A stretch of 64,000 nucleotides of DNA from Truepera sp. (GTDB lineage: Bacteria; Deinococcota; Deinococci; Deinococcales; Trueperaceae). The position numbers and the translations under genes are program-made. The notes beneath the pieces are model-generated. The model had not been told where the DNA came from. It worked only from the letters and a program-made list of their open reading frames with translations, and ran no database searches. The stretch spans positions 1,058,646-1,122,645 of the forward strand of contig JAVSMU010000001.1 of NCBI GenBank assembly GCA_032027045.1, in the 5' to 3' direction. This document shows positions 8,400 to 17,615 of this stretch, one piece after another; positions within the stretch are counted from its first letter, which is position 1, and each line of letters begins with the position of its first letter.

Positions 8400-8677
8400 T
8401 CCCAGTCGCGCACTGGAAGCAGGCTGCCGCCATCCACCGTAGCGAGGGTCACCTTGTGAGCGCGCGTCATCGTCACCTCGAGGACGGCGTTATCGAGCGT
8501 GTTCGGCCCCACCAGCGCCTTGCGCACGAAGTACGAGTTGCCCTGCAGGCTCATCTCGCTCGTCTTGGAGAGCCGAACGTGGATTATCTCCCCGTTGCGG
8601 TCGGTGCGCACCTGGCAGAACAGCGCGTTGGGGTCTTCGCGGAACCGCGGGTCCTGGCGCCTGAACAGTCCGAACAT
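8396..8677 (-). CDS. small hypothetical protein, coupled to ArsR-type regulator
   Basis: 93 residues, no family recognised. It is soluble-looking, with a charged N-terminus (FGLFRRQDPRF) and predicted beta-rich middle, one Cys and no membrane segment. The ATG at 8677 lies 6 nt after a minus-strand TACAAT, so it is read as a leaderless mRNA. Its stop overlaps the start of the ArsR-type gene (ATGA). The two-gene unit faces the glycerate kinase gene across only 18 bp. Confidence 0.7.
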   Translation of the reverse strand: MFGLFRRQDPRFREDPNALFCQVRTDRNGEIIHVRLSKTSEMSLQGNSYFVRKALVGPNTLDNAVLEVTMTRAHKVTLATVDGGSLLPVRDWE

Positions 8678-8682
8678 GAGAC

Positions 8683-8689
8683 TATTGTA
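8683..8689. promoter_or_regulatory. overlapping divergent -10 elements of two leaderless genes
   Basis: The plus strand reads TATTGT (8683-8688), 7 nt before the GTG at 8696. The minus strand reads TACAAT (8689-8684), 6 nt before the ATG at 8677. Five base pairs are shared, so the two polymerases cannot occupy the site together. Confidence 0.65.
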
Positions 8690-8695
8690 GCCAGC

Positions 8696-10012
8696 GTGAG
8701 TGCTCTCGAAGCCGACCTGCTGAAAGAGGCGCTGGCCGATGCGCTGAAGGCCGCCGACCCGACCACCGCAACGCGCCTCAACCTGCCGCCGCCGCCCAAA
8801 GGGCGCCTGATGGTAGTTGGCGCCGGCAAGGCAGCGGCGTCGATGGCGCTGGCCGCCGAGCAGGGTTACCGCGGCCGGGCCCGACCGGAGGGCCTGGTCA
8901 TCACCAGTTACGGCCACGCGCTACCTACCGAGCGAGTCGAGGTGTTGGAGGCGGCGCATCCCGTGCCCGACGAGGCGGGGGTGGCGGCCACGCGCAAGCT
9001 GCTGGACCTGGTGAAGAGCGCCGGCGAAGACGACCTCGTCTTGTGCCTACTGTCGGGCGGCGGATCGGCACTGGCCTGCGCCCCGAGTGGCCTGACCCTG
9101 GACGACAAGGCCTCGCTAACGAGGGAACTACTCGCGGCAGGGGCGGACATACACTCAATGAACGCCGTGCGTAAGCACCTCTCCAAGGTAAAGGGCGGCT
9201 GGTTGGCCGCCGTCTCCGGCGCCCCCGTCGTGACGCTTGCCGTCTCCGACGTCGTGGGCGACGACCCCGCCACCATAGCCTCGGGGCCGACCGTCGCCGA
9301 CGAGACCACGTTCCAGCAGGCCCTCGAGGTGGTCACCGACCTGGCCCCCGGCGCCGCCGCCGCGCGCGCCGCGTTGGAGGCCGGGCTGAGGGGGGAGAGG
9401 CCCGAGACCCCCAAGCCCGGGGACGAACGCCTCGAGGAGTCGCGTTTCGTGCTGGTGGCCTCGGGCGCCGACGCTGTCGGAGCCGCCGTGGCCAGACTGC
9501 GCGCCGCGGGGGTGGTTGTGCTCGCCGAGGACCCGCTGGTCACCGGCGACTCCGCCGAGACCGCGCTGCGCCAGGCGGACGAGGTCAAGCGCGCCCTGGC
9601 GGCCGCCCCCGCAGGCGAAGCCGTCGCGTTCGTGTACGGCGGCGAGACGACGGTGAACCGCCGCACCGGCCGCCTCGCCTTCGGTATGGCCGACGGCCGG
9701 CCCGTGGAACCCCCCGTCAGAGGAGGACCCAACGGCGAGTGGGCGCTGGCGTTCGCCAGCGCCATGTCCGGCGGACCGCCGATGTGGCTTCTCGCCGTCG
9801 ACACCGACGGGATCGACGGCGACTCCGACGCCGCGGGTGCCCTGCTGGGGCCCCGCCAGTTGAGTCACCTGAGCCTCGTCCAGGTAGCCGACTACCTGCG
9901 CCGCCACGACTCTCACACCCTGCTGAGCGCCGTGGGCGGTCTGGTAAGCACCGGCCCGACCCGCACGAACGTCAACGCCCTCCGCATCGCGCTCTTCCCG
10001 CCCCGCGTCTGA
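8696..10012 (+). CDS. glycerate kinase, type-2 (MOFRL) family
   Basis: 438 residues. The family phosphorylates D-glycerate, normally to 2-phosphoglycerate, linking glyoxylate/serine metabolism to glycolysis. Recognisable segments are VVGAGKAAASMA, LLSGGGSALA, the NAVRKHLSKVKGG substrate loop, SDVVGDDPATIASGPT and the C-terminal MOFRL domain with YGGETTV and AVDTDGIDG. The true start is the GTG at 8696, 7 nt after TATTGT; about 80 upstream in-frame codons run antisense through the divergent gene and were rejected. It may be controlled by the divergent ArsR-type regulator because their promoters overlap. Confidence 0.92.
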   Translation: MSALEADLLKEALADALKAADPTTATRLNLPPPPKGRLMVVGAGKAAASMALAAEQGYRGRARPEGLVITSYGHALPTERVEVLEAAHPVPDEAGVAATRKLLDLVKSAGEDDLVLCLLSGGGSALACAPSGLTLDDKASLTRELLAAGADIHSMNAVRKHLSKVKGGWLAAVSGAPVVTLAVSDVVGDDPATIASGPTVADETTFQQALEVVTDLAPGAAAARAALEAGLRGERPETPKPGDERLEESRFVLVASGADAVGAAVARLRAAGVVVLAEDPLVTGDSAETALRQADEVKRALAAAPAGEAVAFVYGGETTVNRRTGRLAFGMADGRPVEPPVRGGPNGEWALAFASAMSGGPPMWLLAVDTDGIDGDSDAAGALLGPRQLSHLSLVQVADYLRRHDSHTLLSAVGGLVSTGPTRTNVNALRIALFPPRV

Positions 10013-10058
10013 GCCCCAGGGGGTTGCCCCGAGGCTCGCCGGGCGGGCGCCTTGCGGT

Positions 10059-10064
10059 TATGCT
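10059..10064 (+). promoter_or_regulatory. -10 element TATGCT of tsaC-purE-purK
   Basis: TATGCT is followed by 8 nt and the ATG of tsaC; no ribosome site is visible, so this looks like another leaderless or near-leaderless start. Confidence 0.5.
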
Positions 10065-10072
10065 CACGACCG

Positions 10073-11065
10073 ATGGAAGTGCTCGCCCCCACGCCGGCCA
10101 ACGTGGCGCGTGCCACCCAGCGGCTGCGCGTGGGCGGCCTCGTGGGCATGCCCACCGAGACGGTGTACGGCCTGGCCGCCGCTGCCCGTGACGAGGCGGC
10201 GGTGAACCGCGTCTTCGAGCTCAAGGGGCGGCCCCGCAATCACCCCCTCATCGTTCACCTCGGGTCCGCGGCGCAGCTGCTTTCCTGGGGAGAGCCGCTT
10301 GATGACCGAGCCGGCCTGCTGGCGGACGCCCTGTGGCCGGGCCCGCTGACCCTCGTCTTGCCACGGGCCAAGGGGGTGCCCGACAGCGTCACCGGCGGAC
10401 AACCGACGGTGGCGCTGCGCGTGCCTTCTCACCCGGTGGCCAACGAGCTCTTGCGGGCGTTCGGAGACGGGGTGGCCGCGCCGTCGGCCAACCGGTTCGG
10501 TCGCCTCAGCCCCACGGCGGCCGCGGACGTCGTGGCGGAGTTCGCCGGTGAGGACCTGCTGGTGCTCGACGGCGGGCCCTCGTCCGTCGGCCTGGAATCG
10601 ACCATCGTCGACCTCACCACCCCGGCAACGCGGCTGTTGAGGCCCGGCGGCGTTTCCCGCGAGGAGCTGGAAGCCCTCCTGGGGCGCGTCGTCGAGCTGC
10701 CGGTAGCCGCCGACCACGGCACGCCGCGCGTGCCCGGCAGCCACGCCAGCCATTACGCCCCCGGAGCGCCGACCGCGCTCGTAAGCGCAGCCGAGCTGGC
10801 GCAGATGGAGGGCGACGGCCTCGCCGTACTGGCACGGGGTGAGGCGCCGCGAGGCTGGGGCGGCGTGTGGCAGAGGCTCCCCGACGACGCGGCGGGTTAC
10901 GCGGCTGGGATGTACGCCGCCCTCAGGCGGCTCGACGCCACCCACCCGAAGGCCATACTCATAGAGAGCGTGCCCGACCGACCCGAATGGCTGGCGGTAC
11001 GAGACCGGCTGACGCGCGCCAGCGCGCCGCGTCCTGGTGCGACCTTGCCGAGGAGGAGCGCATGA
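10073..11065 (+). CDS. tsaC: L-threonylcarbamoyladenylate synthase (Sua5/YwlC type)
   Basis: 330 residues, the long Sua5 form with an extra C-terminal domain rather than the short TsaC. It makes threonylcarbamoyl-AMP for t6A37 in ANN-decoding tRNAs. The YrdC domain is clear: [47 protein letters not shown] and [13 protein letters not shown]. The linker [11 protein letters not shown] marks the junction to the Sua5 domain. ATG 10073 was chosen as it follows a TATGCT box. Its last codon overlaps the purE start (ATGA). Confidence 0.93.
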   Translation: MEVLAPTPANVARATQRLRVGGLVGMPTETVYGLAAAARDEAAVNRVFELKGRPRNHPLIVHLGSAAQLLSWGEPLDDRAGLLADALWPGPLTLVLPRAKGVPDSVTGGQPTVALRVPSHPVANELLRAFGDGVAAPSANRFGRLSPTAAADVVAEFAGEDLLVLDGGPSSVGLESTIVDLTTPATRLLRPGGVSREELEALLGRVVELPVAADHGTPRVPGSHASHYAPGAPTALVSAAELAQMEGDGLAVLARGEAPRGWGGVWQRLPDDAAGYAAGMYAALRRLDATHPKAILIESVPDRPEWLAVRDRLTRASAPRPGATLPRRSA

Positions 11066-11595
11066 CCGACCCCGAGACGGGGCCCACTTCTGCTGCCGCC
11101 CTGGTAGCCGTCGTGATGGGCTCGACGAGCGACTGGGAGACCATGCGTCATGCCGCCGAGCTGCTCGAGCGCTTGGCCGTACCGCACGTCTGTCAGGTGG
11201 TCTCGGCGCACCGCACCCCCGACAGGCTGGCCGAGTTCGCCAAGGGGGCGGAGGCGCGGGGCCTCGAGGTGATCGTGGCCGGGGCCGGCGGCGCCGCGCA
11301 CCTGCCCGGGATGCTGGCAGCCAACACGACCCTACCGGTCCTCGGCGTGCCGGTCCTCAGCGACGCGCTGCGCGGGCTCGATTCGCTCCTGTCCATCGTC
11401 CAGATGCCCCGCGGCGTACCCGTGGGCACGCTGGCGATCGGCCCGGCCGGCGCCCTGAACGCGGGCCTACTGGCGACGAGCATCCTGGCCCTGACGCGGC
11501 CCGAACTGCGGGCGCGCCTAAGCCGGTACCGCGCCGAGCAGACGGCCGCGGCCGCCGCGAGCACCCTTCCGAGCCCCAACTTCGCGGCGGAGTGA
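11062..11595 (+). CDS. purE: N5-carboxyaminoimidazole ribonucleotide mutase
   Basis: 177 residues. PurE moves the carboxyl group of N5-CAIR to C4, the second half of the AIR carboxylation step in purine synthesis. The class I signatures are [12 protein letters not shown] near residue 17, [25 protein letters not shown], the [22 protein letters not shown] loop and [15 protein letters not shown]. It starts in an ATGA overlap with tsaC and is followed 4 bp later by purK, its pathway partner. The Ala/Thr-rich last 20 residues look like a disordered tail. Confidence 0.95.
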   Translation: MTDPETGPTSAAALVAVVMGSTSDWETMRHAAELLERLAVPHVCQVVSAHRTPDRLAEFAKGAEARGLEVIVAGAGGAAHLPGMLAANTTLPVLGVPVLSDALRGLDSLLSIVQMPRGVPVGTLAIGPAGALNAGLLATSILALTRPELRARLSRYRAEQTAAAAASTLPSPNFAAE

Positions 11596-11599
11596 CGCC

Positions 11600-12781
11600 T
11601 TGGCGCAAGTGACGCGGCCCGTACTCCCGGGAGGCACCATCGGTGTGCTGGGCGGAGGGCAGCTCGGCCGCATGCTGGCGCTGTCGGCGCGCCGCGCCGG
11701 TTACCGCTTGCACGTGCTCACCGACTCTGCGGAGTCACCGGCGGCCCAGGTGGCCGACCGTCACGTGGTGGCGAGTTACGACGATGTCGACGCCGTCGCC
11801 GAGTTCGCGAGCGGGGTCGACGTGATCACGATCGAGTTCGAGAACGTCTCGAGTGTGGCCCTCGAGGCCGCCGGTCGCATCACACCGGCGCGCCCATCGG
11901 CCGGGGCGCTGCACGTCAGCCAGAACCGGCTGCGCGAGAAGGAGTTCCTGCGCGCCAACGGCTTCGCGCACGCGCGCTTCGTGGCCGTTTCCGACGCGGC
12001 CGTTCTCCAGGAGCTCGCCCCGAGCTGGTTCCCCTTCGTGGCCAAGTCGGCCGGCTTCGGCTACGACGGCAAGGGCCAGGCCGTGGTGGCGGGTCCGGAC
12101 GGGCTGCCCGCGGCGGAGGCGCTCCTGACCGGCGGGCCCATCGTGTTGGAGGAGCGCGTCGAGCTGCAGGCCGAGCTGTCTGTCGTGGCCGCGCGCTCAG
12201 CCTCCGGGCGGGTAGTCTCGTACCCGCCCTTCATCAACCACCACCGCGAGGGTGTGCTCGACACCACGCTGTTCCCGTGGCCCAGCGGCGACGCCCCCAT
12301 GGGCCTGCCGGCCGGCGCCACCTGGCCCAGGCTGGTCGCTGAGGCGCAGGACGCGGCGGCCGAGGTACTCGCGCTGCTGGACTTCGTTGGCGTGGCCTGC
12401 GTGGAGTTCTTCGTAACCGACGGGGACGAGCTGCTGGTCAACGAGATCGCCCCCCGGCCACACAACTCCGGGCACCTCACCATCGAGGCCTGCTCCATGA
12501 GCCAGTTCGAACTGCAGTGGCGGGCGGTCTGCGGACTGCCGCTCGGCAGCGTGCGGCCCCTCGCGCCCGCCGCGATGGTCAACCTCTTGGGAGACGTCTG
12601 GAACGCTGGGGAGCCCCGCTGGGAGAGGGCCCTGGAGCAGGGCGGCGTGAGCCTCCACCTCTACGGCAAGGCGGAGCCGAGGCCGGGCCGGAAGATGGGG
12701 CACCTCACGGCCGTCGCGGGCACGCTGGAAGAGGCCGAGCGCGCGGCGCTGGCCGCTCGCGCCTCCTTGGCGCGCACGTGA
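11600..12781 (+). CDS. purK: N5-carboxyaminoimidazole ribonucleotide synthase
   Basis: 393 residues with an ATP-grasp fold. PurK uses ATP and bicarbonate to carboxylate AIR, and PurE takes the product. Seen: the N-terminal Rossmann-like GVLGGGQLGRMLALSA, FENVS in the middle of the pre-ATP-grasp domain, the ATP-grasp segment FVAKSAGFGYDGKGQ, and the C-terminal EIAPRPHNSGHLTIEAC. Start assigned to TTG at 11600 because a GGAG ribosome site is 7 nt upstream; the GTG at 11609 is an alternative. It ends the tsaC-purE-purK unit. Confidence 0.94.
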   Translation: MAQVTRPVLPGGTIGVLGGGQLGRMLALSARRAGYRLHVLTDSAESPAAQVADRHVVASYDDVDAVAEFASGVDVITIEFENVSSVALEAAGRITPARPSAGALHVSQNRLREKEFLRANGFAHARFVAVSDAAVLQELAPSWFPFVAKSAGFGYDGKGQAVVAGPDGLPAAEALLTGGPIVLEERVELQAELSVVAARSASGRVVSYPPFINHHREGVLDTTLFPWPSGDAPMGLPAGATWPRLVAEAQDAAAEVLALLDFVGVACVEFFVTDGDELLVNEIAPRPHNSGHLTIEACSMSQFELQWRAVCGLPLGSVRPLAPAAMVNLLGDVWNAGEPRWERALEQGGVSLHLYGKAEPRPGRKMGHLTAVAGTLEEAERAALAARASLART

Positions 12782-12840
12782 CCAGTAGGCAGCTGCCGTG
12801 TCAACTCAAAACTAATTCGTACCGGGGGGTGGGCTGCTGC

Positions 12841-12870
12841 TTGCCAACACCCCGGCGCGGGGTATATAGT
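12841..12870 (+). promoter_or_regulatory. promoter of the str-S10-spc-alpha ribosomal block
   Basis: TTGCCA (12841-12846) and TATAGT (12865-12870) are separated by 18 bp in a locally AT-rich stretch. The predicted start near 12877 gives an untranslated leader of roughly 155 nt before rpsL, unusual in a window where most other promoters are leaderless. Confidence 0.6.
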
Positions 12871-12884
12871 AACTAGGTTTGTCT

Positions 12885-12914
12885 GCCCTCGGCCCGCAGC
12901 GTTGGGCCCAGGGC
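12885..12914 (+). promoter_or_regulatory. strong hairpin in the rpsL 5' leader
   Basis: GCCCTCGGCCC (12885-12895) pairs with GGGCCCAGGGC (12904-12914): 10 of 11 positions pair around an 8-nt loop. It starts only about 8 nt after the predicted transcription start. There is no following T-run, so it is more likely a regulatory or stabilising structure than a terminator. Confidence 0.5.
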
Positions 12915-13032
12915 GAGTTTGTCGTGTGCTGCGGCGCAGGCCGTGAACGACGTCAAGCTACACAGAGTTCGAGGCCTTATCGCCGCACCCGGGAACGTTC
13001 AGGGCGCGAGACCACACGAGGGAGTGATCGTT

Positions 13033-13428
13033 CTGCCGACCGTAAACCAGTTGCTCCGCAAGGGGCGCAGGAAGATCGAAAAGAAGAGCAAGACCCCCGC
13101 ACTGAAGGGGTCGCCGCAGCGGCGTGGCGTGTGCACCGCCGTCAAGACGCAGACTCCGAAGAAGCCGAACTCGGCGCTTCGCAAGATCGCGCGTGTGCGC
13201 CTGGCCGGCGGCCAAGAGGTCACGGCCTACATCCCGGGCGAGAAGCACAACCTCCAGGAGCACTCCGTCGTGCTCATCCGTGGCGGCCGTGTGAAGGACC
13301 TCCCCGGCGTTCGTTACCACATCGTCCGCGGTGCACTCGACGCCCAGGGCGTCGGTGTGGGCCGCTACGTGCAGCGCAACAAGGGCCGCAGCAAGTACGG
13401 CACCAAGAAGCCGAAGGCAGGGAAGTAA
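13033..13428 (+). CDS. rpsL: 30S ribosomal protein S12 (apparent CTG start)
   Basis: 131 residues. S12 lies at the decoding centre and is the streptomycin target. The sequence [11 protein letters not shown], the [12 protein letters not shown]-like loop ([12 protein letters not shown]) and the [10 protein letters not shown] segment are typical. The canonical N-terminus is reached at a CTG codon at 13033, which lies 8 nt after a GGAG ribosome site at 13021-13024. The only nearby standard start, GTG 13024, overlaps that ribosome site and would add three residues. I therefore annotate CTG as the start. A short insertion GVGRYVQR is seen near the C-terminus relative to Thermus S12. Confidence 0.93.
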   Translation: MPTVNQLLRKGRRKIEKKSKTPALKGSPQRRGVCTAVKTQTPKKPNSALRKIARVRLAGGQEVTAYIPGEKHNLQEHSVVLIRGGRVKDLPGVRYHIVRGALDAQGVGVGRYVQRNKGRSKYGTKKPKAGK

Positions 13429-13431
13429 GCC

Positions 13432-13902
13432 ATGGGACGTAGAAGGCGCGCAGAGATCCGGAAGCTTCAACCCGACCTGGTCTACTCCGACACGACCGTG
13501 ACCGCCCTGGTGAACAAGCTGATGCGAGACGGCAAGAAGAACACGGCCAGCCGCATCTTCTACGGCGCTTGCCGCCTCATCCAGGAACGCTCCGGCCAGG
13601 AGCCGCTCAAGGTCTTCCGCCAGGCGCTCGATAACATCCGGCCTCGCATAGAGGTCCGTAGCCGCCGGGTCGGCGGCTCCACCTACCAGGTGCCCGTCGA
13701 GGTCATCCCCCGCCGCTCACAGTCCCTCAGCCTCCGCTGGCTGGTGGCCGCTTGTGACGCGCGACCCGAGCGCACCGCTGTCGAACGCGTCGCGGGGGAA
13801 CTCCTCGACGCCGCCGCCGGCCGGGGTGGCGCCGTGAAGAAGAAGGAGGACGTCGAGCGGATGGCCGAGGCGAACCGCGCCTACGCCCACTACCGTTGGT
13901 GA
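13432..13902 (+). CDS. rpsG: 30S ribosomal protein S7
   Basis: 156 residues, full length. S7 nucleates assembly of the 30S head by binding the 3' major domain of 16S rRNA. Recognised from MGRRRRAEIRKLQPD, VGGSTYQVPVEV, the RRSQSLSLRWLV helix and the C-terminal AEANRAYAHYRW. It begins 3 nt after rpsL with a GGGAAG ribosome site. A 65-nt gap separates it from fusA. Confidence 0.98.
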   Translation: MGRRRRAEIRKLQPDLVYSDTTVTALVNKLMRDGKKNTASRIFYGACRLIQERSGQEPLKVFRQALDNIRPRIEVRSRRVGGSTYQVPVEVIPRRSQSLSLRWLVAACDARPERTAVERVAGELLDAAAGRGGAVKKKEDVERMAEANRAYAHYRW

Positions 13903-13967
13903 ACTCGCCCGCCGGCCGGCCCTATGCGGCCGCCGAGCACGAGTAGAGCGACCACGACAGAACTGAT

Positions 13968-16037
13968 ATGACGACAACGATCACGGATCTTCACAAGACG
14001 CGCAACATCGGTATCGCCGCGCACATCGACGCCGGCAAGACCACGCTCACGGAGCGGATCCTTTACTACACCGGCCGCATACACAAGACCGGCGAGACCC
14101 ACGAGGGCGCGGCCCAGATGGACTGGATGGCGCAGGAACGCGAACGCGGCATCACCATCACGTCCGCCGTGACGCAGGCCTTCTGGCACGACACGCGCAT
14201 CAACGTCATCGACACGCCCGGCCACGTGGACTTCACCATGGAAGTCGAGCGCAGCATGCGCGTGCTCGACGGCGCCGTCGCGGTGTTCGACGCCAGCCAG
14301 GGAGTCGAACCGCAGAGCGAGACCGTATGGCGGCAGGCCGACAAGTACCACGTGCCCCGCATCGCCTTCGCCAACAAGATGGACAAGACCGGGGCATCCT
14401 TCGAGCTCGTCCTCGATTCCATGCAGGACCGCCTCGGAGCGGTCGCCGTCCCGCTCCAGTGGCCCATCGGCGCCGAAGACTCCTTCGAGGGCATGATCGA
14501 CCTGCTCGACATGAAGGCCATCTACTATCACGACGACCTCGGCGTGAAGATCGAGATCGAGGACATACCCGCCGAGCTTCAGGCCCTGGCCGACGAGAAG
14601 CGCGCCCTCATGGTCGAGCGCGTGGCGGAGTTCAACGACGACGTCGCGATGTACTACCTCGAGGGCCAGGACGTGCCGAACGACCTGCTGCGCGAGGCGA
14701 TCCGCAAGGGCACCATCGCCCTCGACTTCTTCCCCGTGTGCTGCGGCTCCGCCCTGAAGAACAAGGGCGTGCAGCGGCTGCTCGACGCCATCGCCGCGTA
14801 CCTGCCGTCGCCACTCGACATCCCACCCGTGCCGGGCGTCAACCCCGAAACGGGCCAACCCGACAGCCGTCCGGCCGAGATCGATGGCCCCACGGCGGCG
14901 CTGGCGTTCAAGATCGCCACGGACCCCTACGTCGGTCGCCTCGTCTTCGTGCGCGTCTACTCGGGTGCGCTCAAGGCCGGCACGTACATCTACAACGTCA
15001 CCAAGGGCCGCCGCGAGCGCATCGGGCGCCTGCTGAAGATGCACGCCAACTCGCGCGAGGAAGTCGACGTCATCGAGGCCGGCTCGCTGGGCGCGGTGGT
15101 GGGTCTCAAGGACACCACCACGGGTGACAGCCTCAGCGACATGGAACACCCCATCATCCTCGAGTCCATCGAGGTCCCCGAGCCCGTCATCACGGTGGCC
15201 ATCGAGCCCGCCTCGAAGGCCGACCAGGACAAGCTCTCCAACGGGCTAGTGAAGCTGACAGAGGAGGACCCCACCTTCCGCGTCGAGTCGGACCCCGAGA
15301 CGGGCCAGACCAAGATCTCGGGCATGGGTGAGCTGCACCTCGAGATCATCGTGGACCGCCTGAAGCGCGAGTTCCACGTGAAGGCCAACGTCGGCGCGCC
15401 CCAGGTCGCCTACCGCGAGACCATCTCCAAGCCGGTCGACGTCGAGGGCAAGTTCGTGCGCCAGTCCGGCGGCCGCGGTCAGTACGGCCACGTCAAGATC
15501 AAGGCCGAACCCCTGCCGCGCGGCACCGGCAACGTGTTCGAGAACCAGGTGGTGGGCGGCACCATCCCCAAGGAGTTCCTCCCCGCGGTCCAGAAGGGCG
15601 TGGAAGAGGCCATGCAGAGCGGCCCGCTCCTCGGTTTCCCGATCGTCGACATCAAGGTCATGCTCTACGACGGCTCTTACCACGAGGTCGACTCCTCGGA
15701 GATGTCGTTCAAGATCGCGTCCTCCATGGCCGTTCGCGAGGCCATGAAGCAAGGCGGCGCCCAGGTGCTGGAGCCCATCATGCGCGTCGAGGCGACCACG
15801 CCCGACCAGTACATGGGCGACGTCATCGGGAGCCTCAACTCCAGGCGCGGCCAGATCCAGGGCATGACACCTCGCGGTAATGCCCACATCGTGACCGCCA
15901 ACGTTCCGCTCGCCGAGATGTTCGGCTACGCCACCGACCTGCGCAGTCTTAGCCAGGGTCGCGCTACGTTCTCGATGTTCTTCGATCACTACGAGGCAGT
16001 GCCTCGTGGCGTGCAAGAAGAACTGTTGAAGAAATAA
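13968..16037 (+). CDS. fusA: elongation factor G
   Basis: 689 residues, a translocase GTPase with five domains. G-domain motifs are AHIDAGKTT, the switch I/II region [11 protein letters not shown] and DTPGHVDFT, and NKMDKTG. Domain IV includes the GQYGHVKI segment. Codon third positions are overwhelmingly C or G, which makes the abrupt change in the next gene (tuf) easy to see. Fusidic-acid and elongation function cannot be separated from a paralogue by sequence alone, but the str-operon position supports the main EF-G. Confidence 0.98.
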   Translation: MTTTITDLHKTRNIGIAAHIDAGKTTLTERILYYTGRIHKTGETHEGAAQMDWMAQERERGITITSAVTQAFWHDTRINVIDTPGHVDFTMEVERSMRVLDGAVAVFDASQGVEPQSETVWRQADKYHVPRIAFANKMDKTGASFELVLDSMQDRLGAVAVPLQWPIGAEDSFEGMIDLLDMKAIYYHDDLGVKIEIEDIPAELQALADEKRALMVERVAEFNDDVAMYYLEGQDVPNDLLREAIRKGTIALDFFPVCCGSALKNKGVQRLLDAIAAYLPSPLDIPPVPGVNPETGQPDSRPAEIDGPTAALAFKIATDPYVGRLVFVRVYSGALKAGTYIYNVTKGRRERIGRLLKMHANSREEVDVIEAGSLGAVVGLKDTTTGDSLSDMEHPIILESIEVPEPVITVAIEPASKADQDKLSNGLVKLTEEDPTFRVESDPETGQTKISGMGELHLEIIVDRLKREFHVKANVGAPQVAYRETISKPVDVEGKFVRQSGGRGQYGHVKIKAEPLPRGTGNVFENQVVGGTIPKEFLPAVQKGVEEAMQSGPLLGFPIVDIKVMLYDGSYHEVDSSEMSFKIASSMAVREAMKQGGAQVLEPIMRVEATTPDQYMGDVIGSLNSRRGQIQGMTPRGNAHIVTANVPLAEMFGYATDLRSLSQGRATFSMFFDHYEAVPRGVQEELLKK

Positions 16038-16072
16038 TCAGGATTCTAGGTAGTACTTAAGGAGCTTTGATC

Positions 16073-17290
16073 ATGGCTAAGGGTGTTTTTGAGCGTACGA
16101 AGCCGCATGTGAATGTTGGGACGATTGGTCATGTTGATCATGGGAAGACGACGTTGACGGCGGCGATTACGTTTACTGCGGGTTCGGCTGATGCTTCGGT
16201 TGAGGTGCAGTCTTATGATGCGATTGATAAGGCGCCGGAGGAGCGGGCTCGGGGTATTACGATTAATACTTCGCATGTTGAGTATCAGACTGCGGCGCGG
16301 CATTATTCGCATGTTGATTGTCCGGGGCATGCGGATTATGTGAAGAATATGATTACGGGTGCGGCGCAGATGGATGGTGCGATTTTGGTGGTGTCGGCTG
16401 CTGATGGTCCGATGCCGCAGACGCGTGAGCATATTGTGTTGGCGCGTCAGGTGGGTGTGCCGTTTATTGTGGTGTTTTTGAATAAGGTTGACATGGTTGA
16501 GGATGTGGAGTTGTTGGAGTTGGTGGAGATGGAGGTGCGTGAGCTTCTGTCTGCGTATGAGTTTCCGGGGGATGATTTGCCGGTGGTGAGGGGGTCGGCG
16601 TTGCGGGCGTTGGAGGCGTTGGTGGCGTCGCCTAAGTTGCCGCGTGGTGAGAATGTTTGGGTTGATGGGGTGTGGGAGTTGTTGGATGCGGTTGATGCTT
16701 ATATTCCGACGCCGGTGCGGGATGTGGATAAGGCGTTTTTGATGCCGGTGGAGGATGTGTTTACGATTACGGGTCGTGGGACGGTGGCGACTGGTCGTAT
16801 TGAGCGGGGTGTGGTGAGGACGGGGGATGAGGTTGAGATCGTGGGGTTGTCTGATACTCGTAAGAGTGTCGTGACGGGTGTGGAGATGCATAGGAAGACG
16901 TTGGATTCGGGGATGGCTGGGGATAATGTGGGGGTTTTGTTGCGGGGTGTGGGGCGTGATGATGTTGAGCGGGGTCAGGTGTTGGCTCGGCCGGGTTCGA
17001 TTACGCCGCATACGGTGTTTGGTGCGAGTGTGTACATTTTGAGGAAGGAGGAGGGTGGTCGTCATTCTGCTTTTTTCTCTGGTTATCGTCCGCAGTTTTA
17101 TTTTCGGACGACTGATGTGACGGGTGTGGTGTCTTTGCCGGGTGGGGTGGAGATGGTTATGCCTGGGGATAATGTTGAGTTGTCGGTTGAGTTGATCAAG
17201 CCGATTGCGATGGAGGAGGGGTTGCGGTTTGCGATTCGTGAGGGTGGTCGTACGGTGGGTGCGGGTGTCGTGACCACCGTCGTCAAGTAA
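16073..17290 (+). CDS. tuf: elongation factor Tu, with strongly deviant codon usage
   Basis: 405 residues. EF-Tu delivers aminoacyl-tRNA to the ribosome as a GTP complex. Motifs are [10 protein letters not shown], the effector loop [21 protein letters not shown] and NKVDM, then domains II and III. The protein has the Thermus-type insertion around [14 protein letters not shown]. Start at ATG 16073 with a TAAGGAG site 8 nt upstream. Odd: the first 139 codons all end in G or T, none in C or A, and leucine is mostly TTG; C-ending codons return only sporadically later and dominate the last few codons (GTC, ACC, ACC, GTC, GTC). Neighbouring genes prefer C/G endings. The protein itself looks vertically inherited. 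Confidence 0.98.
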   Translation: MAKGVFERTKPHVNVGTIGHVDHGKTTLTAAITFTAGSADASVEVQSYDAIDKAPEERARGITINTSHVEYQTAARHYSHVDCPGHADYVKNMITGAAQMDGAILVVSAADGPMPQTREHIVLARQVGVPFIVVFLNKVDMVEDVELLELVEMEVRELLSAYEFPGDDLPVVRGSALRALEALVASPKLPRGENVWVDGVWELLDAVDAYIPTPVRDVDKAFLMPVEDVFTITGRGTVATGRIERGVVRTGDEVEIVGLSDTRKSVVTGVEMHRKTLDSGMAGDNVGVLLRGVGRDDVERGQVLARPGSITPHTVFGASVYILRKEEGGRHSAFFSGYRPQFYFRTTDVTGVVSLPGGVEMVMPGDNVELSVELIKPIAMEEGLRFAIREGGRTVGAGVVTTVVK

Positions 17291-17292
17291 TC

Positions 17293-17613
17293 ATGGCAGC
17301 CCCACGCATTCGCATCAAACTGAAGGCCTTCGATCATCGTAGCCTCGACACCTCGGCTACCAAGATCGTCGAGACCGTGCGCCGCAGTGGCGCCAAGGTC
17401 GTCGGCCCCGTTCCGCTGCCCACTCGCATCAGGCGCTTCTGCGTCCTTCGGAGCCCCTTCACCGACAAGGACAGCAGGGAACACTTCGAGATCCGGACGC
17501 ACAACCGGCTCATCGACATCAAGGCGCCGACCAAGAGCACCATCGACTCGCTCATGCACCTCGACCTCCCGACCGGGGTCGACATCGAGATAAAGACCGT
17601 CGGAGGCCGTTGA
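17293..17613 (+). CDS. rpsJ: 30S ribosomal protein S10 (NusE)
   Basis: 106 residues. S10 is part of the 30S head and, as NusE, partners NusB in antitermination. [13 protein letters not shown] and the [19 protein letters not shown] loop are diagnostic. It starts 2 nt after the tuf stop with no visible ribosome site, so translation probably depends on coupling to tuf. C/G-ending codons resume immediately. Confidence 0.98.
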   Translation: MAAPRIRIKLKAFDHRSLDTSATKIVETVRRSGAKVVGPVPLPTRIRRFCVLRSPFTDKDSREHFEIRTHNRLIDIKAPTKSTIDSLMHLDLPTGVDIEIKTVGGR

Positions 17614-17615
17614 CA

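Noticed and set aside
16046-17065. 339-codon open frame antisense to tuf
   Set aside because: It results from tuf codons ending in G/T, which remove stop codons on the other strand; the product is a His/Arg/Asn-rich string with no family pattern.
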